A DNA stretch of 64,000 bases from Pseudomonas sp. 7P_10.2_Bac1 (GCF_025465935.1 NZ_JANLNV010000090.1:233223-297222), one strand, 5' to 3'. Shown: positions 24,362 through 33,594, counted from the stretch's first letter. Notes: generated by a model not told the origin, from the letters alone. Numbers and translations: made by a program.

Positions 24362-25659
24362 TCGTGCGCCTTGCCCTTGCCCATACCCTTGGCTTTGGCG
24401 GCGCTTGGGTCGGCATCCGCGTCCGAACCGCCTTGCAGTTGTTCGGCGGCAGAAGTCGGCACTTCGCTGCTGTCGTTGACCACTTCTACGTGGCTACCGT
24501 CACGCAGGCGATCGGTGCCTTCAAGCACTACCCGGTCACCCGGCTCCAGACCTTCCTCGACCACCGTCAGGTCACCATCGGTGGCCCCCAGCTTGATAGT
24601 GCGGATCGTGACCTTTTTATCACCGTCCATTGCATAGACGAACGAGCCATTGGTGCCGTATTGCAGCGCTGCCGTCGGGGCCAGCACCACGTTCTTGAGG
24701 GTGTCGGCCAGCAGGTGGACGTTGACGAACTGGTTGGGGAACAGCGCCTGATCGCGGTTCTCGAACAGCGCCTTGAACTTCAAGGTGCCGGTGGTGACAT
24801 CAATCTGGTTATCGATACTGCTCAACACGCCATTGGCCAACGCTTTGGTGTCGCCACGGTCCCAGGCCTGCACCGGCAGTTTTGCACCGCTGCGATAGCG
24901 CTCCAGCACCAATGACAAGTTGTTTTCCGGCAAGGTAAAGCTGACCACAATCGGTTCGGTCTGGGTAATCACCACCAGCGCGGTGGTGTCATTGGCGGCG
25001 ACCAGGTTGCCGACGTCCAGTTGGCGCAAGCCCACACGGCCGCTGATCGGCGCGCGAATCTTGGTGAACTCCAGGTTGAGCTTGGCATCATTGACCGCTG
25101 CCTGATTGGTCTTGACCGTGCCCTGATATTGGCTGACCAACGCTTCGGCGGTGTCCAGGGTTTGCTTGGCGATGCTGTCTTCGGCGTACAGACCGCGGTA
25201 GCGCTGCACATCCACCTGGGCATTTTTGAGCTGGGCCTGGTTCTGCAGCAGCGTGCCTTCGGCTTGCAACAACGCATTCTGATAGCTGCGCGGGTCGATT
25301 TCGGCCAGCAACTCACCGGCTTTAACCATCTGGCCTTCTTTGAAGTAGACCTTGACCAACTCGCCCGCCACACGGCTGCGCACATTGATGGTGTTCAGCG
25401 CAGTGACCGTGCCCAAGGCCTTGTAGTAGATCGGGAAATCCCCTCGCGTCACATCAGCGACCAACACCGGCACCGGCAATGTTGAACCACCAAAGCCGGG
25501 GCGCATCGCCCCCGTGCGGCTGGTGTGTCCGGACGCCTGGGCATTCGGGGCTTTTTTTGCCGCCGACGGCCACAGCCACCAGCTCACGCCAACAACGATC
25601 AGCAAAATCAACAGGCCAACCAGCCAGCGACGAGATTTGTGGGAAACAGAGGATTGCAT
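24358..25659 (-). CDS. muxA: RND membrane-fusion (periplasmic adaptor) subunit MuxA
   Basis: A protein of 433 residues. An N-terminal membrane anchor (residues 11-31, WLVGLLILLIVVGVSWWLW) precedes the HlyD-type lipoyl halves (GTVTALNTINVRSRVAGELV ... TKIRAPISGRVGLRQL), the alpha-hairpin with coiled-coil heptads (about 125-195), the beta-barrel and the membrane-proximal domain. The C-terminus is an unusually long Ala/Asp/Lys-rich tail (SDADADPSAAKAKGMGKGKAHE). It is the first gene of the operon. The upstream 300 bp hold its promoter, and no local regulator gene or two-component system is adjacent. Confidence 0.93.
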   Translation of the reverse strand: MQSSVSHKSRRWLVGLLILLIVVGVSWWLWPSAAKKAPNAQASGHTSRTGAMRPGFGGSTLPVPVLVADVTRGDFPIYYKALGTVTALNTINVRSRVAGELVKVYFKEGQMVKAGELLAEIDPRSYQNALLQAEGTLLQNQAQLKNAQVDVQRYRGLYAEDSIAKQTLDTAEALVSQYQGTVKTNQAAVNDAKLNLEFTKIRAPISGRVGLRQLDVGNLVAANDTTALVVITQTEPIVVSFTLPENNLSLVLERYRSGAKLPVQAWDRGDTKALANGVLSSIDNQIDVTTGTLKFKALFENRDQALFPNQFVNVHLLADTLKNVVLAPTAALQYGTNGSFVYAMDGDKKVTIRTIKLGATDGDLTVVEEGLEPGDRVVLEGTDRLRDGSHVEVVNDSSEVPTSAAEQLQGGSDADADPSAAKAKGMGKGKAHE

Positions 25660-25956
25660 TGAGTGATCAACCAGTTGGGCGCGAGCGCTTAATTTCAGGA
25701 GCCTGAAAGATAAGCAGTGCAGACAGTTATGAAAAGTCTCTTTACCGGCTATTTACGTTATAGCGCGTCAAAGACCAGCTTTACATTCACGACAAGAGCT
25801 TGCTCAGACTTTGATCTGTTTGGATTTCAACACCAACACTCAACATCAAACGATCCAAACCTGTGACAGCCCTTACCTCAATTGTGCCGCGCAGAGTCTC
25901 TAGCGCCTGTGTGACATTATGTGTACCGGTTTGGTTATTTGAAGTTTACGCACAAT
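25660..25956. other. Promoter region of the mux operon
   Basis: A 297-bp non-coding stretch upstream of muxA. I could not identify a convincing -35/-10 pair or operator, and no coding frame is supported. Confidence 0.4.
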
Positions 25957-25991
25957 AAAAAACGGCCTGGCATTCAATGCCAGGCCGTTTT
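25957..25991. terminator. Bidirectional rho-independent terminator after tpx
   Basis: A perfect 15-bp stem (AAAACGGCCTGGCAT / ATGCCAGGCCGTTTT) with a 3-base loop; A-run on one side and T-run on the other. It lies 18 bases beyond the tpx stop codon. Confidence 0.92.
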
Positions 25992-26008
25992 CGGTGTTGC
26001 TGTACGAC

Positions 26009-26509
26009 TTACTTCAAAACAGCCAGGGCTGCTTCGTAGTTAGGCTCTTCAGCGATTTCTTTAACCAATTCGCTGTGCAGCACAGTATCGTTTTCGTCCA
26101 GAACAACCACTGCGCGAGCAGTCAGGCCTTTGAGCGGGCCATCAGCGATTGCCACGCCGTAGTTCTTGATGAACTCGGCACCGCGCAGAGTCGACAGGTT
26201 CTGTACGTTTTCCAGACCTTCAGCGCCGCAGAAACGCGCTTGAGCGAATGGCAGGTCAGCCGAAATGCACAGCACCACGGTGTTGGCAACGTCGTTGGCT
26301 TGTTTGTTGAAAGTACGTACCGACGTTGCACACGTCGGGGTGTCAACGCTTGGGAAGATATTCAGCACTTTGCGCTTACCGGCAAAATCGGCCAGCGTTA
26401 CATCGGACAAATTACCGGCAACCAGCGAAAACGCTGGCGCTTTGGAACCTACTGCAGGCAGCACGCCGTCGACTTGAACAGGGTTGCCTTTAAGCGTCAC
26501 TTGAGCCAT
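26009..26509 (-). CDS. tpx: Thiol peroxidase (2-Cys atypical peroxiredoxin)
   Basis: A protein of 166 residues, the normal Tpx length. The peroxidatic cysteine is C60 in PSVDTPTCATSVRTFN, with the catalytic Thr/Pro of the PxxxTxxC motif, and the resolving cysteine C94 is in FCGAEGL. It reduces hydrogen and alkyl peroxides using thioredoxin; in many bacteria it is periplasmic-excluded and cytosolic, and no signal peptide is present here. It is monocistronic, ending at a strong terminator. A long palindrome at 26581-26621 lies 72 bases upstream of the start. Confidence 0.96.
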   Translation of the reverse strand: MAQVTLKGNPVQVDGVLPAVGSKAPAFSLVAGNLSDVTLADFAGKRKVLNIFPSVDTPTCATSVRTFNKQANDVANTVVLCISADLPFAQARFCGAEGLENVQNLSTLRGAEFIKNYGVAIADGPLKGLTARAVVVLDENDTVLHSELVKEIAEEPNYEAALAVLK

Positions 26510-26580
26510 GAACGATGTCCTTTTAAACAGTTTTTGAAGAGCCGGAAGTTAAACACGAAACGCGCAGACGACCTACGCCC

Positions 26581-26621
26581 GGAACATAAAATGTCATGCC
26601 TGATATGACAATTTATGTTCC
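26581..26621. promoter_or_regulatory. Long palindrome upstream of tpx
   Basis: 17-bp arms (GGAACATAAAATGTCAT and its reverse complement with one mismatch) separated by seven bases. It lies between the DUF3313 gene stop and the tpx start. No T-run follows on either strand, so it is not a standard terminator. An operator or a hairpin in a leader is possible. Confidence 0.6.
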
Positions 26622-26661
26622 CGGGACTGCCGACGGGATCAGGCCACGCACGAGCGCCCTG

Positions 26662-27330
26662 CTAATGCTTGACCTTCTGAAATGACTGGCGCATATCAGA
26701 CGCCCAACCATCGATCACCGCCTTGACATCATCCGCCTTCATCACCTGGTCGGCGTTGCTCAGCGGTTTGCCAGTGCCTTTGCGCACCACCTGCGCGATG
26801 ACATTCTGATTTTTCCCGTCGATAAAAACCGCTTCGGTTGATAGCTGGGTCTCTTGGTCGCGGATCCCCGAGGCCGTTGTCACCGCAGCCGCTACCAGAG
26901 CGACCGGAATGTATTCATAAGGCGCCAGGCTTTCAGTTTGACTGCTGACGGCCGTGATCGCCGGGCGTACCACAATGACACCAGGGCCTGGCGCACTGGC
27001 CAACGGCAGCACTTGACTGATCTCACGCTTGAGCGCTTCGTCGTAATAGTGAGTGATCGCGTTCAAGGTGCTCTGCGGGATTTTCTCAGTGGGCTTTGGC
27101 GCCGGGTAGAGCTGGCTCGGCTCTATATACACGCTGGTGTATTGGTTGACGTTAATGTTGGGGTCAACCCAGCGCATGACCTCAGCCCCCGAAGGCGAGC
27201 GCGCGTCCTTAAGCCGACTGTAATCTTTCAGAAATCCGGAGTATTCATCCGGTTGCTGAACCTTGCTGGCACACCCGGCCACTACCAGCGAAGCGAGGCA
27301 TAACGTACCGATCATCAACGCAGGTTTCAT
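26662..27330 (-). CDS. DUF3313-family lipoprotein
   Basis: A protein of 222 residues with a clear lipoprotein signal (MKPALMIGTLCLASLVVAGC, Cys20 modified) followed by the DUF3313 domain (YSGFLKDYSRLKDARS near the N-terminus, VDPNINVNQYTSVYIEP, and a C-terminal DDVKAVIDGWASDMRQSF). The ATG at 27330 was chosen because AGGAG lies eight bases upstream; the longer frame has no such site. The residue after the lipid cysteine is Ala, not Asp, so export to the outer membrane is expected. The function is unknown. It is divergent from tal. Confidence 0.88.
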   Translation of the reverse strand: MKPALMIGTLCLASLVVAGCASKVQQPDEYSGFLKDYSRLKDARSPSGAEVMRWVDPNINVNQYTSVYIEPSQLYPAPKPTEKIPQSTLNAITHYYDEALKREISQVLPLASAPGPGVIVVRPAITAVSSQTESLAPYEYIPVALVAAAVTTASGIRDQETQLSTEAVFIDGKNQNVIAQVVRKGTGKPLSNADQVMKADDVKAVIDGWASDMRQSFQKVKH

Positions 27331-27541
27331 GATGAAACTCCTGTATGAGGCACAACCGTTGGAACATGGAGTTGTAGGTATAGCCAATCCTCCACAGATT
27401 GCTTTTATAGCGATTAAATCGCCTGATCGGTTGCACAACGACCTTGTTCGGCGGCATTCTGCCACTTACTCTTCAACGAACTTTTGATCGACGACGTACT
27501 CCATCTGTACAGCCATTAATACCTTTGAGACAGAGACGCTC

Positions 27542-28465
27542 ATGACTTCCAAGCTGGAACAACTCAAGCAGTTCACCACCGTGGTCGCAGACACCGGCGA
27601 CCTCGACGCGATTACTCGCCTCAAACCGGTTGATGCCACCACCAACCCTTCCCTGCTGCTCAAGGCCGCAGCCCTGCCGGGTTATGCCGAACTGCTGAAA
27701 AACGCCATCACCCACGCCAAAGGCGATGTCGGCCTGGCCTGCGACCATTTCGCGGTGTCGGTGGGTAGCGGTATCTTGAAGGTCATTCCGGGGCGTATTT
27801 CGACCGAAGTCGATGCCCGCTTGTCGTTCGACGAACCGGCCCTGCTGCAAAAAGCCAATCAGTTGATCGAGCTGTACGACAAGGCCGGTGTAGGCCGTGA
27901 CCGCGTGTTGATCAAGCTGGCCTCTACCTGGGAAGGCATTCGTGCCGCCGAGAAGCTGGAAAAAGCCGGTATCCAGACCAACCTGACGCTGTTGTTCTCG
28001 TTTGCCCAGGCTGCAGCCTGTGCTGATGCCGGGGTGTTCCTGATCTCGCCGTTCGTGGGTCGCATCTACGACTGGTACAAGAAGTCCACCGGCACCGACT
28101 ACACCGGTTCCGATGATCCGGGCGTACAGTCTGTGACCCGCATCTACAACTACTACAAGGCCAATGACTACAAGACCGTGGTCATGGGCGCGAGCTTCCG
28201 CAACATCAGCCAGATCGAGCAATTGGCGGGCTGCGACCGCCTGACCATCAGCCCGGACCTGTTGGAAAAACTGGCCCAGGACGACGGCAAGCTGGAGCGC
28301 AAACTGAGCCCGGGCAACACCGGTGAGCCTCGTTTGACGCTTAACGAAGCGCAATTCCGCTGGGCGTCGAACGAAGACGCCATGGCCACTGAAAAGCTGG
28401 CAGAAGGCATCCGCCAATTCGCACGTGACCAAGAGAAACTCGAAGCATTGCTGACAGGCAAGTAA
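27542..28465 (+). CDS. tal: Transaldolase
   Basis: A protein of 307 residues of the TalB type. The Schiff-base lysine is K125 in RVLIKLASTWEG, and the signature DATTNPSLLLKAA is at 31-43. The product interconverts sedoheptulose-7-P plus glyceraldehyde-3-P with erythrose-4-P plus fructose-6-P in the non-oxidative pentose phosphate pathway. It appears monocistronic and is followed by a palindromic repeat at 28477-28534. Confidence 0.97.
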   Translation: MTSKLEQLKQFTTVVADTGDLDAITRLKPVDATTNPSLLLKAAALPGYAELLKNAITHAKGDVGLACDHFAVSVGSGILKVIPGRISTEVDARLSFDEPALLQKANQLIELYDKAGVGRDRVLIKLASTWEGIRAAEKLEKAGIQTNLTLLFSFAQAAACADAGVFLISPFVGRIYDWYKKSTGTDYTGSDDPGVQSVTRIYNYYKANDYKTVVMGASFRNISQIEQLAGCDRLTISPDLLEKLAQDDGKLERKLSPGNTGEPRLTLNEAQFRWASNEDAMATEKLAEGIRQFARDQEKLEALLTGK

Positions 28466-28476
28466 CTGCGCATAGC

Positions 28477-28534
28477 GTGTAGACACCCGTCTCGCGATCT
28501 TTAAAAAGATCGCGTGACAAGCTTGCGCCTACAC
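28477..28534. repeat. Palindromic repeat (CGCGATC family), copy 2
   Basis: Outer arms GTGTAG / CTACAC and inner arms CGCGATCTTT / AAAGATCGCG (2-base loop). It lies 12 bases after the tal stop, and can terminate transcription from both convergent genes. Confidence 0.75.
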
Positions 28535-28582
28535 CCTCCGCGCCGTTTTCAAACGACGCAAAGCAATGCCCGCTGTTAGCGA

Positions 28583-29359
28583 TCAGCCCTGTTTCTGTGT
28601 CACAAAGGCTGAAGTGATGTACGGCACGCTGATTTCCCCGCCATGATTCAACACGCTTTGAGACGCAACGAACTCGCGCAATTGCTGCTCGACCTTTTCG
28701 CGCTCTGCCGGCGCCAGCGCCGAGATAAAACTGGTAGATCGCACACGATTGAAAATCACGTCCTCGACCGGCCCGACATGCGGCTGAACGAATTGTTGCT
28801 CTTGTAACGGACCAAAGCCGTCAAACGGGAACGCCTGACGCCAGGCGCCGGTGTAAAAGCGCGGCGCATCGCCTTCCCATTGATTGACCAACGCATCGAG
28901 CTGGGCCACCCACGGCACACTGGCATCGCGCAGGTTCCAGATCAGCCCCAACCGCCCACCTGGCTTCAGCACACGATGGATCTCGCTCAGAGCTTCATGA
29001 TTGGCAAACCAATGAAAGGCTTGTGCACACACCACCACATCAACACTGGCATCGGGTAATGGAATGGCTTGTGCGGTGCCTTGATGGGTTTCGACCTGCG
29101 CGAGTGCACTCGACAGTTTGTCCAGCATGGCCTGCACCGGTTCGACCACGATCACACGTGCCCCGGTCTGCACTAGCCGCGGGGTGAACTTGCCAGTACC
29201 CGCGCCTAATTCCAGCACCGTCTTAGCGCTCTCAAGGCCCAGAGTCTCAGCCAGCCAGGTACTGACTTGTGGCGGATAATCGGGGCGCCCACGCACATAA
29301 GTGTCGGCGCCCTGGGCATAACCTTCGGCTGCGGAATGATGAATTTTTGAGTGGCTCAT
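28583..29359 (-). CDS. Class I SAM-dependent methyltransferase
   Basis: A protein of 258 residues. The methyltransferase-11-type core is clear: motif I VLELGAGTGKFT at about 49-60, the acidic end of strand 2 in VIVVEPVQAML, motif IV VDVVVCAQAFHWF, then LKPGGRLGLIWNLRD. It starts MSHSKIHHSAAEGYAQGAD; the ATG at 29359 follows GGAG by eight bases. It belongs to a family of UbiE/COQ5-like small-molecule methyltransferases whose substrate cannot be deduced. The context (tal, then an iron receptor) gives no clue. Confidence 0.88.
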   Translation of the reverse strand: MSHSKIHHSAAEGYAQGADTYVRGRPDYPPQVSTWLAETLGLESAKTVLELGAGTGKFTPRLVQTGARVIVVEPVQAMLDKLSSALAQVETHQGTAQAIPLPDASVDVVVCAQAFHWFANHEALSEIHRVLKPGGRLGLIWNLRDASVPWVAQLDALVNQWEGDAPRFYTGAWRQAFPFDGFGPLQEQQFVQPHVGPVEDVIFNRVRSTSFISALAPAEREKVEQQLREFVASQSVLNHGGEISVPYITSAFVTQKQG

Positions 29360-29428
29360 CGTCTGGCTCCGATTCAAATGGTGGTTCAACCATAGTCGAA
29401 TCGCTGCCGATACGAAATAAACTCAGCG

Positions 29429-31882
29429 TCAGAAACTGTACTTCAGCCCCAGCATCAGGTTGCGCGGATCACCGTAGTAATAGGTCGAATACAGACCGTA
29501 ACCGCTGAGGTATTCACGGTCAAAAACGTTATTTAGGTTAACCGTGGCACTGAGGTGTTGGCTGATGTCATAACGCGCCATCAACCCCACCACAGCAAAG
29601 CTGCCTTCTTTGGCGTCCGCCTTGATCGATGAGTCGAGTTCACTGTAGGTCGAGCCCTGCCAGGCCACGTTACCGCCAACGGTCAGGTCTTTGAGCTTGC
29701 CGTCCAATTGGTAGCTGGTAGACAGTTTGAACAACTGCTCGGGGTGGTTGCTGTTAATGCGCTTGCCGTCCTTGTCCCGTGGCTGGGCGTAGGTATAGCC
29801 CGCCAGCAACTGCCAGCCACGAGCAATCTCGCCGGAAATTTCAGCCTCGAAGCCCTTGGTTTTCGTTCCATCGATAGCCTTGTAGGCCTCTTCGCCGTTG
29901 TCGCGTTCGCCATCATATTCGGCGTAATTGTTCTGTTTGATCAGGAACACCGCAAAACTGGTGTTCAGGGCGCCCTCGAAGTACTCCGACTTGAAGCCCG
30001 CTTCGTAGCTCTTGCCGGTCATTGGAGCGAGTACTTTGTCGTTGCGATCGAAGTAACTTTGCGGGGTGAAAATCTCGGTGTAACTGGCATACACCGAGTG
30101 TTGCTCGCTCAGGTCATAAACGATACCCGCGTAAGGAATCGGCTTGCCGGTCTTTTTCGAATTGTCGAGGGTGGGCGTGGTTTGATCGGCGTTATAGGTC
30201 ATCGTCCCTTTGCGGTCGTAGTCCACCACACGAGTGCCCAGAATGATCGATAAGTCGTCTGTCGGCTTGAGACGCAAGGCCCCATACAGTGCTGACTCCT
30301 TGGTCTTATAGCGCTGCTTCAGACCTTCGCTCAGGTCCGTAGGGCGCGGCGCGTCATTGTTCCAGTTCTGATAGTTGATGGTCAGGTCGTCGGCGTTCTC
30401 CGCCAGGTAGTCGGTGCGACGGTTACTGATATTGGCCCCCACCACCAGTTCATGGCTGCGCCCCAGAAACTCGAAGGGCCCGGTGGCATAGGCGTCCAGC
30501 GTATCCGTGTTGATGTCGAAGGTTTTGGTCCCGCTCATGAACTGCGCTTCACCCGTGGTTTTGTCCGGGAACGGTCCCCAGCCCACGAGGTTGCCCTGCA
30601 ACTGGTCGGTGTTGCCCTTCCAGTGGCTGGCTTCTACTTTCAGCAACCACTCGTTGTCGAAACGTTGCTCGACCCCGGCGAAATATTTGGTGCTTTTACT
30701 GTCGGCAAACGCCCATTTGGCTGCCGGGTTCATCGAACGCCGAAAGTGGGTTCGACTCCCATCACTGTAATACAGCGGCAACTGGCCAAAGCTTGAGCCA
30801 TTGGAGTTGATCTTCTGGTAGTCGATACCGGCGTACAGCGTGGTGTCATCTGTCAGGTCGGCCTCGCCGATGCCATAGAACACATCCTTGATCGACGAAT
30901 AGCGGTCGATAAAGGAACGACCGTCTTCATGAGCCGCCACCACCCGGCCACGGACGGCGCCGTTTTCCGAGAGTGGGCCGGACAGGTCCAGCTCACTGCG
31001 ATAGCGATCCCACGACCCGCCACTGCCCGACACGTAGCCTTGGAAATCTTTGGTCGGGCGCTTGCGTACCAGGTTCACGGCACCGGACGGACTGCCCACG
31101 CCACTCATCAGGCCGGTCGAGCCACGCACCACTTCAACCCGGTCGTAAATGGCCATGTCGCGCATGCCCAAACCATTGGTATTGGTGGTGAAGTCAGACG
31201 TCGGGACCCCGTCGTACTGGAAGTTATCCAAGGTAAAGCCGCGGGAATAGAAGTTGTAACGCTCGCTGTCATCGTGCATCACCGTTATGCCCGGTGTTTG
31301 GCCCATCACTTGGGCGATGCTGCCCAGCCCCTGATCGGTCATTTGCTGGCGGGTCATGACCGTGACCGACTGCGGTGTTTCTCGCAGCGAAAGCGGCAAT
31401 TTGGTGGCCGTACGGGTTTCGCCCGTGGTGTAGGACTGGCTGCCCTCGGTCGTCTCGCCCAACCCCACTGCGGTCACACTGGTCGCTTGCAGCTGCAATT
31501 GGCCATCACCGCCAGCAGCCAGCGGGTACAGCGTCCACACACCATTGGCCCCTTCGGTGGCAGTCAACCCGCTGCCTTTAAGCAAGTGCTGCAAGGCTTG
31601 AGAGACCTCAAAACGCCCCTTGAGCGCTGGTGCCTGTTTGTTTCTTACCAGTGCCGGGTCGTAAGGCAGAGTGATATTGGCTTGTTGAGCGAAACGATTG
31701 AGTGAATCTTCCAGATCACTGGCCGGCACATCGAAGCTTCGCTGAGCGCTGACCGGCGCGGCAACCGTCATCGAAAACGGCTGCGCAGCCACCAGCATCG
31801 CGCCACCCAGCAACACCGCCTGTAAGGCAATCGCCAGATGGCTGCGCGCAGGCAAGGAAAGAGGTTGAACGGCACCGGACAT
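29429..31882 (-). CDS. TonB-dependent siderophore receptor with STN domain (FpvA/FhuE-like)
   Basis: A protein of 817 residues. The signal peptide runs to about residue 45 (AAPVSA); the STN signalling domain covers about 48-120 (SFDVPASDLEDSLNRFAQQANITL); the plug is around 150-290 (LPLSLRETPQSVTVMTRQQM, GMRDMAIYDRVEVVRGSTG); the rest is a 22-strand barrel ending in YYYGDPRNLMLGLKYSF with the C-terminal Phe needed for insertion. It imports a ferric siderophore, probably hydroxamate/pyoverdine type by family. It is the last gene of a FecI-FecR-receptor module and should signal through the FecR protein upstream. Confidence 0.94.
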   Translation of the reverse strand: MSGAVQPLSLPARSHLAIALQAVLLGGAMLVAAQPFSMTVAAPVSAQRSFDVPASDLEDSLNRFAQQANITLPYDPALVRNKQAPALKGRFEVSQALQHLLKGSGLTATEGANGVWTLYPLAAGGDGQLQLQATSVTAVGLGETTEGSQSYTTGETRTATKLPLSLRETPQSVTVMTRQQMTDQGLGSIAQVMGQTPGITVMHDDSERYNFYSRGFTLDNFQYDGVPTSDFTTNTNGLGMRDMAIYDRVEVVRGSTGLMSGVGSPSGAVNLVRKRPTKDFQGYVSGSGGSWDRYRSELDLSGPLSENGAVRGRVVAAHEDGRSFIDRYSSIKDVFYGIGEADLTDDTTLYAGIDYQKINSNGSSFGQLPLYYSDGSRTHFRRSMNPAAKWAFADSKSTKYFAGVEQRFDNEWLLKVEASHWKGNTDQLQGNLVGWGPFPDKTTGEAQFMSGTKTFDINTDTLDAYATGPFEFLGRSHELVVGANISNRRTDYLAENADDLTINYQNWNNDAPRPTDLSEGLKQRYKTKESALYGALRLKPTDDLSIILGTRVVDYDRKGTMTYNADQTTPTLDNSKKTGKPIPYAGIVYDLSEQHSVYASYTEIFTPQSYFDRNDKVLAPMTGKSYEAGFKSEYFEGALNTSFAVFLIKQNNYAEYDGERDNGEEAYKAIDGTKTKGFEAEISGEIARGWQLLAGYTYAQPRDKDGKRINSNHPEQLFKLSTSYQLDGKLKDLTVGGNVAWQGSTYSELDSSIKADAKEGSFAVVGLMARYDISQHLSATVNLNNVFDREYLSGYGLYSTYYYGDPRNLMLGLKYSF

Positions 31883-31956
31883 GAGGGTTTTGCTCCTGCA
31901 ATTAAAAGGTCTTATGCCTTGTTGTCGAAGGACGCCGCAAAACCCGCAAAAGAATT

Positions 31957-31970
31957 TGATAACTATTCGT
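31957..31970 (-). promoter_or_regulatory. Possible Fur half-box upstream of the receptor gene
   Basis: The minus-strand sequence ...GAATAGTTATC contains one good half-site (TTATC) and a poor partner, about 75 bases before the receptor ATG. Weak. Confidence 0.25.
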
Positions 31971-31987
31971 ATAAAAAATACCCAGGA

Positions 31988-32980
31988 TCAAACGCCCACA
32001 ATTCGAGTCCAAAACCGCGTTCTGCGCTCAATACGCACCGGGAGTGATTGACTCAAACCTTGTAGCGCCTGGTCGATCTGTTCCAACTGGAACACCCCCG
32101 ACACGCGCAAATCTGCAACCGCGGAGTCGCACACCAACCAACCATGGCGATAGCGCGACAACTCGGCCGCCAGGTCTTGCAGGCGCATATTTTTAGCCAC
32201 CAGCGCCCCGCGCGCCCAACTGCTGGCAGACAGCGCCGGGTTGGGCTGCAAGCGCGCCGATTGCGCATCGATCAAATATTCATTGCCCGCCTGGACCAAC
32301 TCCGGCTGTGCCGTGGGCCGATGGATTGCCACCACGCCCTCTTCGACCATCAGCCGGGTGCGACCAGCCTCCTGGCGCACATCGAATGCCGTGCCGATGG
32401 CCTGTAAGCGTGCCTCGCGGGTGTGAACCCAGAATGGGCGGCGCCCGGCAGCGGAAATCGGGTCGCTACCCGTCCGGATAAAAATTTCACCGTCACGCAA
32501 CACGATCAAGCGCTGGTGATCATTGAACACCACGTCCGCCGCACTGCTGGTATTGAGTTGCAGGCGCGTGCCGTCGGCCAGATTAAACAGCCGCCGCTCG
32601 CCCACGGCGGTGGCATAGTCGGCACCCATCGTGCCCCAAGGTTGCTGCCACACCAGAGTGCCCGCCCCGGCCCCCAGCACACCCAAGCCCAAAACCTTGA
32701 GTGTGTGGCGCCGTGAGCGCAGGCGAGCACTGCTGGTCAGGGTATCCAGCGCCACACGACCCGATAGCGCAGAAGCCTGGCGAAAGGTCGATTCATTCAC
32801 TTGCAACGCTTGCCAGGCTGCTTCGTGGCTGGCGTGGGCAGCACGCCATTGCTGGCAGGCCGCCTGCAGATGGGGATCGGCGCTGCCGGACTGGGTTTTC
32901 ACCAACCAGTTGATCGCAGCATCAAGTACGTCCGACGAAAACTCGGTTGAACCCGGCAGACCGTTATTCACCTCGCTCAC
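31988..32980 (-). CDS. FecR-family transmembrane anti-sigma regulator
   Basis: A protein of 330 residues from the GTG at 32980, which overlaps the stop of the sigma gene (GTGA); an in-frame TTG farther upstream is less likely. The N-terminal sigma-binding domain (DAAINWLVKTQSGSADPHLQAAC, HEAAWQALQ) is followed by a membrane segment near 90-110 (VLGLGVLGAGAGTLVW), the FecR periplasmic domain (ERRLFNLADGTRLQLNTSSAADV), and a C-terminal STN-interacting region. It carries the receptor signal to the FecI-like sigma factor. Confidence 0.92.
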   Translation of the reverse strand: MSEVNNGLPGSTEFSSDVLDAAINWLVKTQSGSADPHLQAACQQWRAAHASHEAAWQALQVNESTFRQASALSGRVALDTLTSSARLRSRRHTLKVLGLGVLGAGAGTLVWQQPWGTMGADYATAVGERRLFNLADGTRLQLNTSSAADVVFNDHQRLIVLRDGEIFIRTGSDPISAAGRRPFWVHTREARLQAIGTAFDVRQEAGRTRLMVEEGVVAIHRPTAQPELVQAGNEYLIDAQSARLQPNPALSASSWARGALVAKNMRLQDLAAELSRYRHGWLVCDSAVADLRVSGVFQLEQIDQALQGLSQSLPVRIERRTRFWTRIVGV

Positions 32981-33501
32981 AGGGCTTTTGGCGCCAGCAA
33001 GCAATGACGAATGGCCGTCGCCATGTATTTCTCAATCGAACTCACACTCACCCCCAACCGTTGGGCAATGGCCTGATAACCCAGGCCTTCCAGGCGTGAT
33101 AGCAAAAAAGCCGTGCGAACGACGGGTTTCAAGCCGTCGAGCAAGGCATCGATACGGGTCAGGGTTTCAAGCAGGATCAAGCGCTCTTCGGGCGAAGGCA
33201 TTTCCAGCTCTGGCAAGTGTGCAATAGCCTGCAGATAGGCCTGCTCGACCTGTTGGCGGCGATAACGGTCAATCATCAAGCCCTTGGCGATACTGCTCAG
33301 CCAGGCACGTGGCTCACGCAACTGCGCCACCTGTTCCGGCTTGCCAAGCACATAAAGGAAAGTGTCCTGCGCCATATCAGCCGCATTCTCGGTATTGTGC
33401 AGGCGCCGGCGCAACCAATTCACCAGCCACAGATGATGGTCGCTATAAAGGTTACGGACGTCGGCGTGCAGCAGCGATGAGTTGGACGGTGATGACGACA
33501 C
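32977..33501 (-). CDS. FecI-family ECF RNA polymerase sigma factor
   Basis: A protein of 174 residues starting with GTG; GAGGG lies six bases before it. Region 2 (LYSDHHLWLVNWLRRRL, AADMAQDTFLYVL, RAWLSSIAKGLMIDRYRRQ) and region 4 (LKPVVRTAFLLSRLEGLGYQAIAQRLGVSVSSIEKYMATAI) are complete. With the FecR and receptor genes it makes a full cell-surface signalling operon. The sequence differs clearly from the first FecI-like protein at 2379-2885, so the two modules are paralogues, not a recent duplication. Confidence 0.93.
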   Translation of the reverse strand: MSSSPSNSSLLHADVRNLYSDHHLWLVNWLRRRLHNTENAADMAQDTFLYVLGKPEQVAQLREPRAWLSSIAKGLMIDRYRRQQVEQAYLQAIAHLPELEMPSPEERLILLETLTRIDALLDGLKPVVRTAFLLSRLEGLGYQAIAQRLGVSVSSIEKYMATAIRHCLLAPKAL

Positions 33502-33527
33502 AAGAGCCCTCGGTGCACACTGGAAAT

Positions 33528-33546
33528 AAAATGCGAATAGGAATTT
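33528..33546. promoter_or_regulatory. Possible Fur box upstream of the second FecI-like gene
   Basis: AAAATGCGAATAGGAATT matches the Fur consensus at about 10 of 18 positions and sits 27-45 bases before the GTG start. Position and gene type make it plausible, but the match is weak. Confidence 0.35.
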
Positions 33547-33594
33547 GTCGCAATATTATTCAGAGTGTTCGCCAGACTCAAGCCTTGTCACCGA

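Noticed and set aside
30929..31705. A 258-codon plus-strand frame opposite the TonB receptor
   Set aside because: Antisense shadow of a clear receptor gene, with no start signal or recognisable domain.
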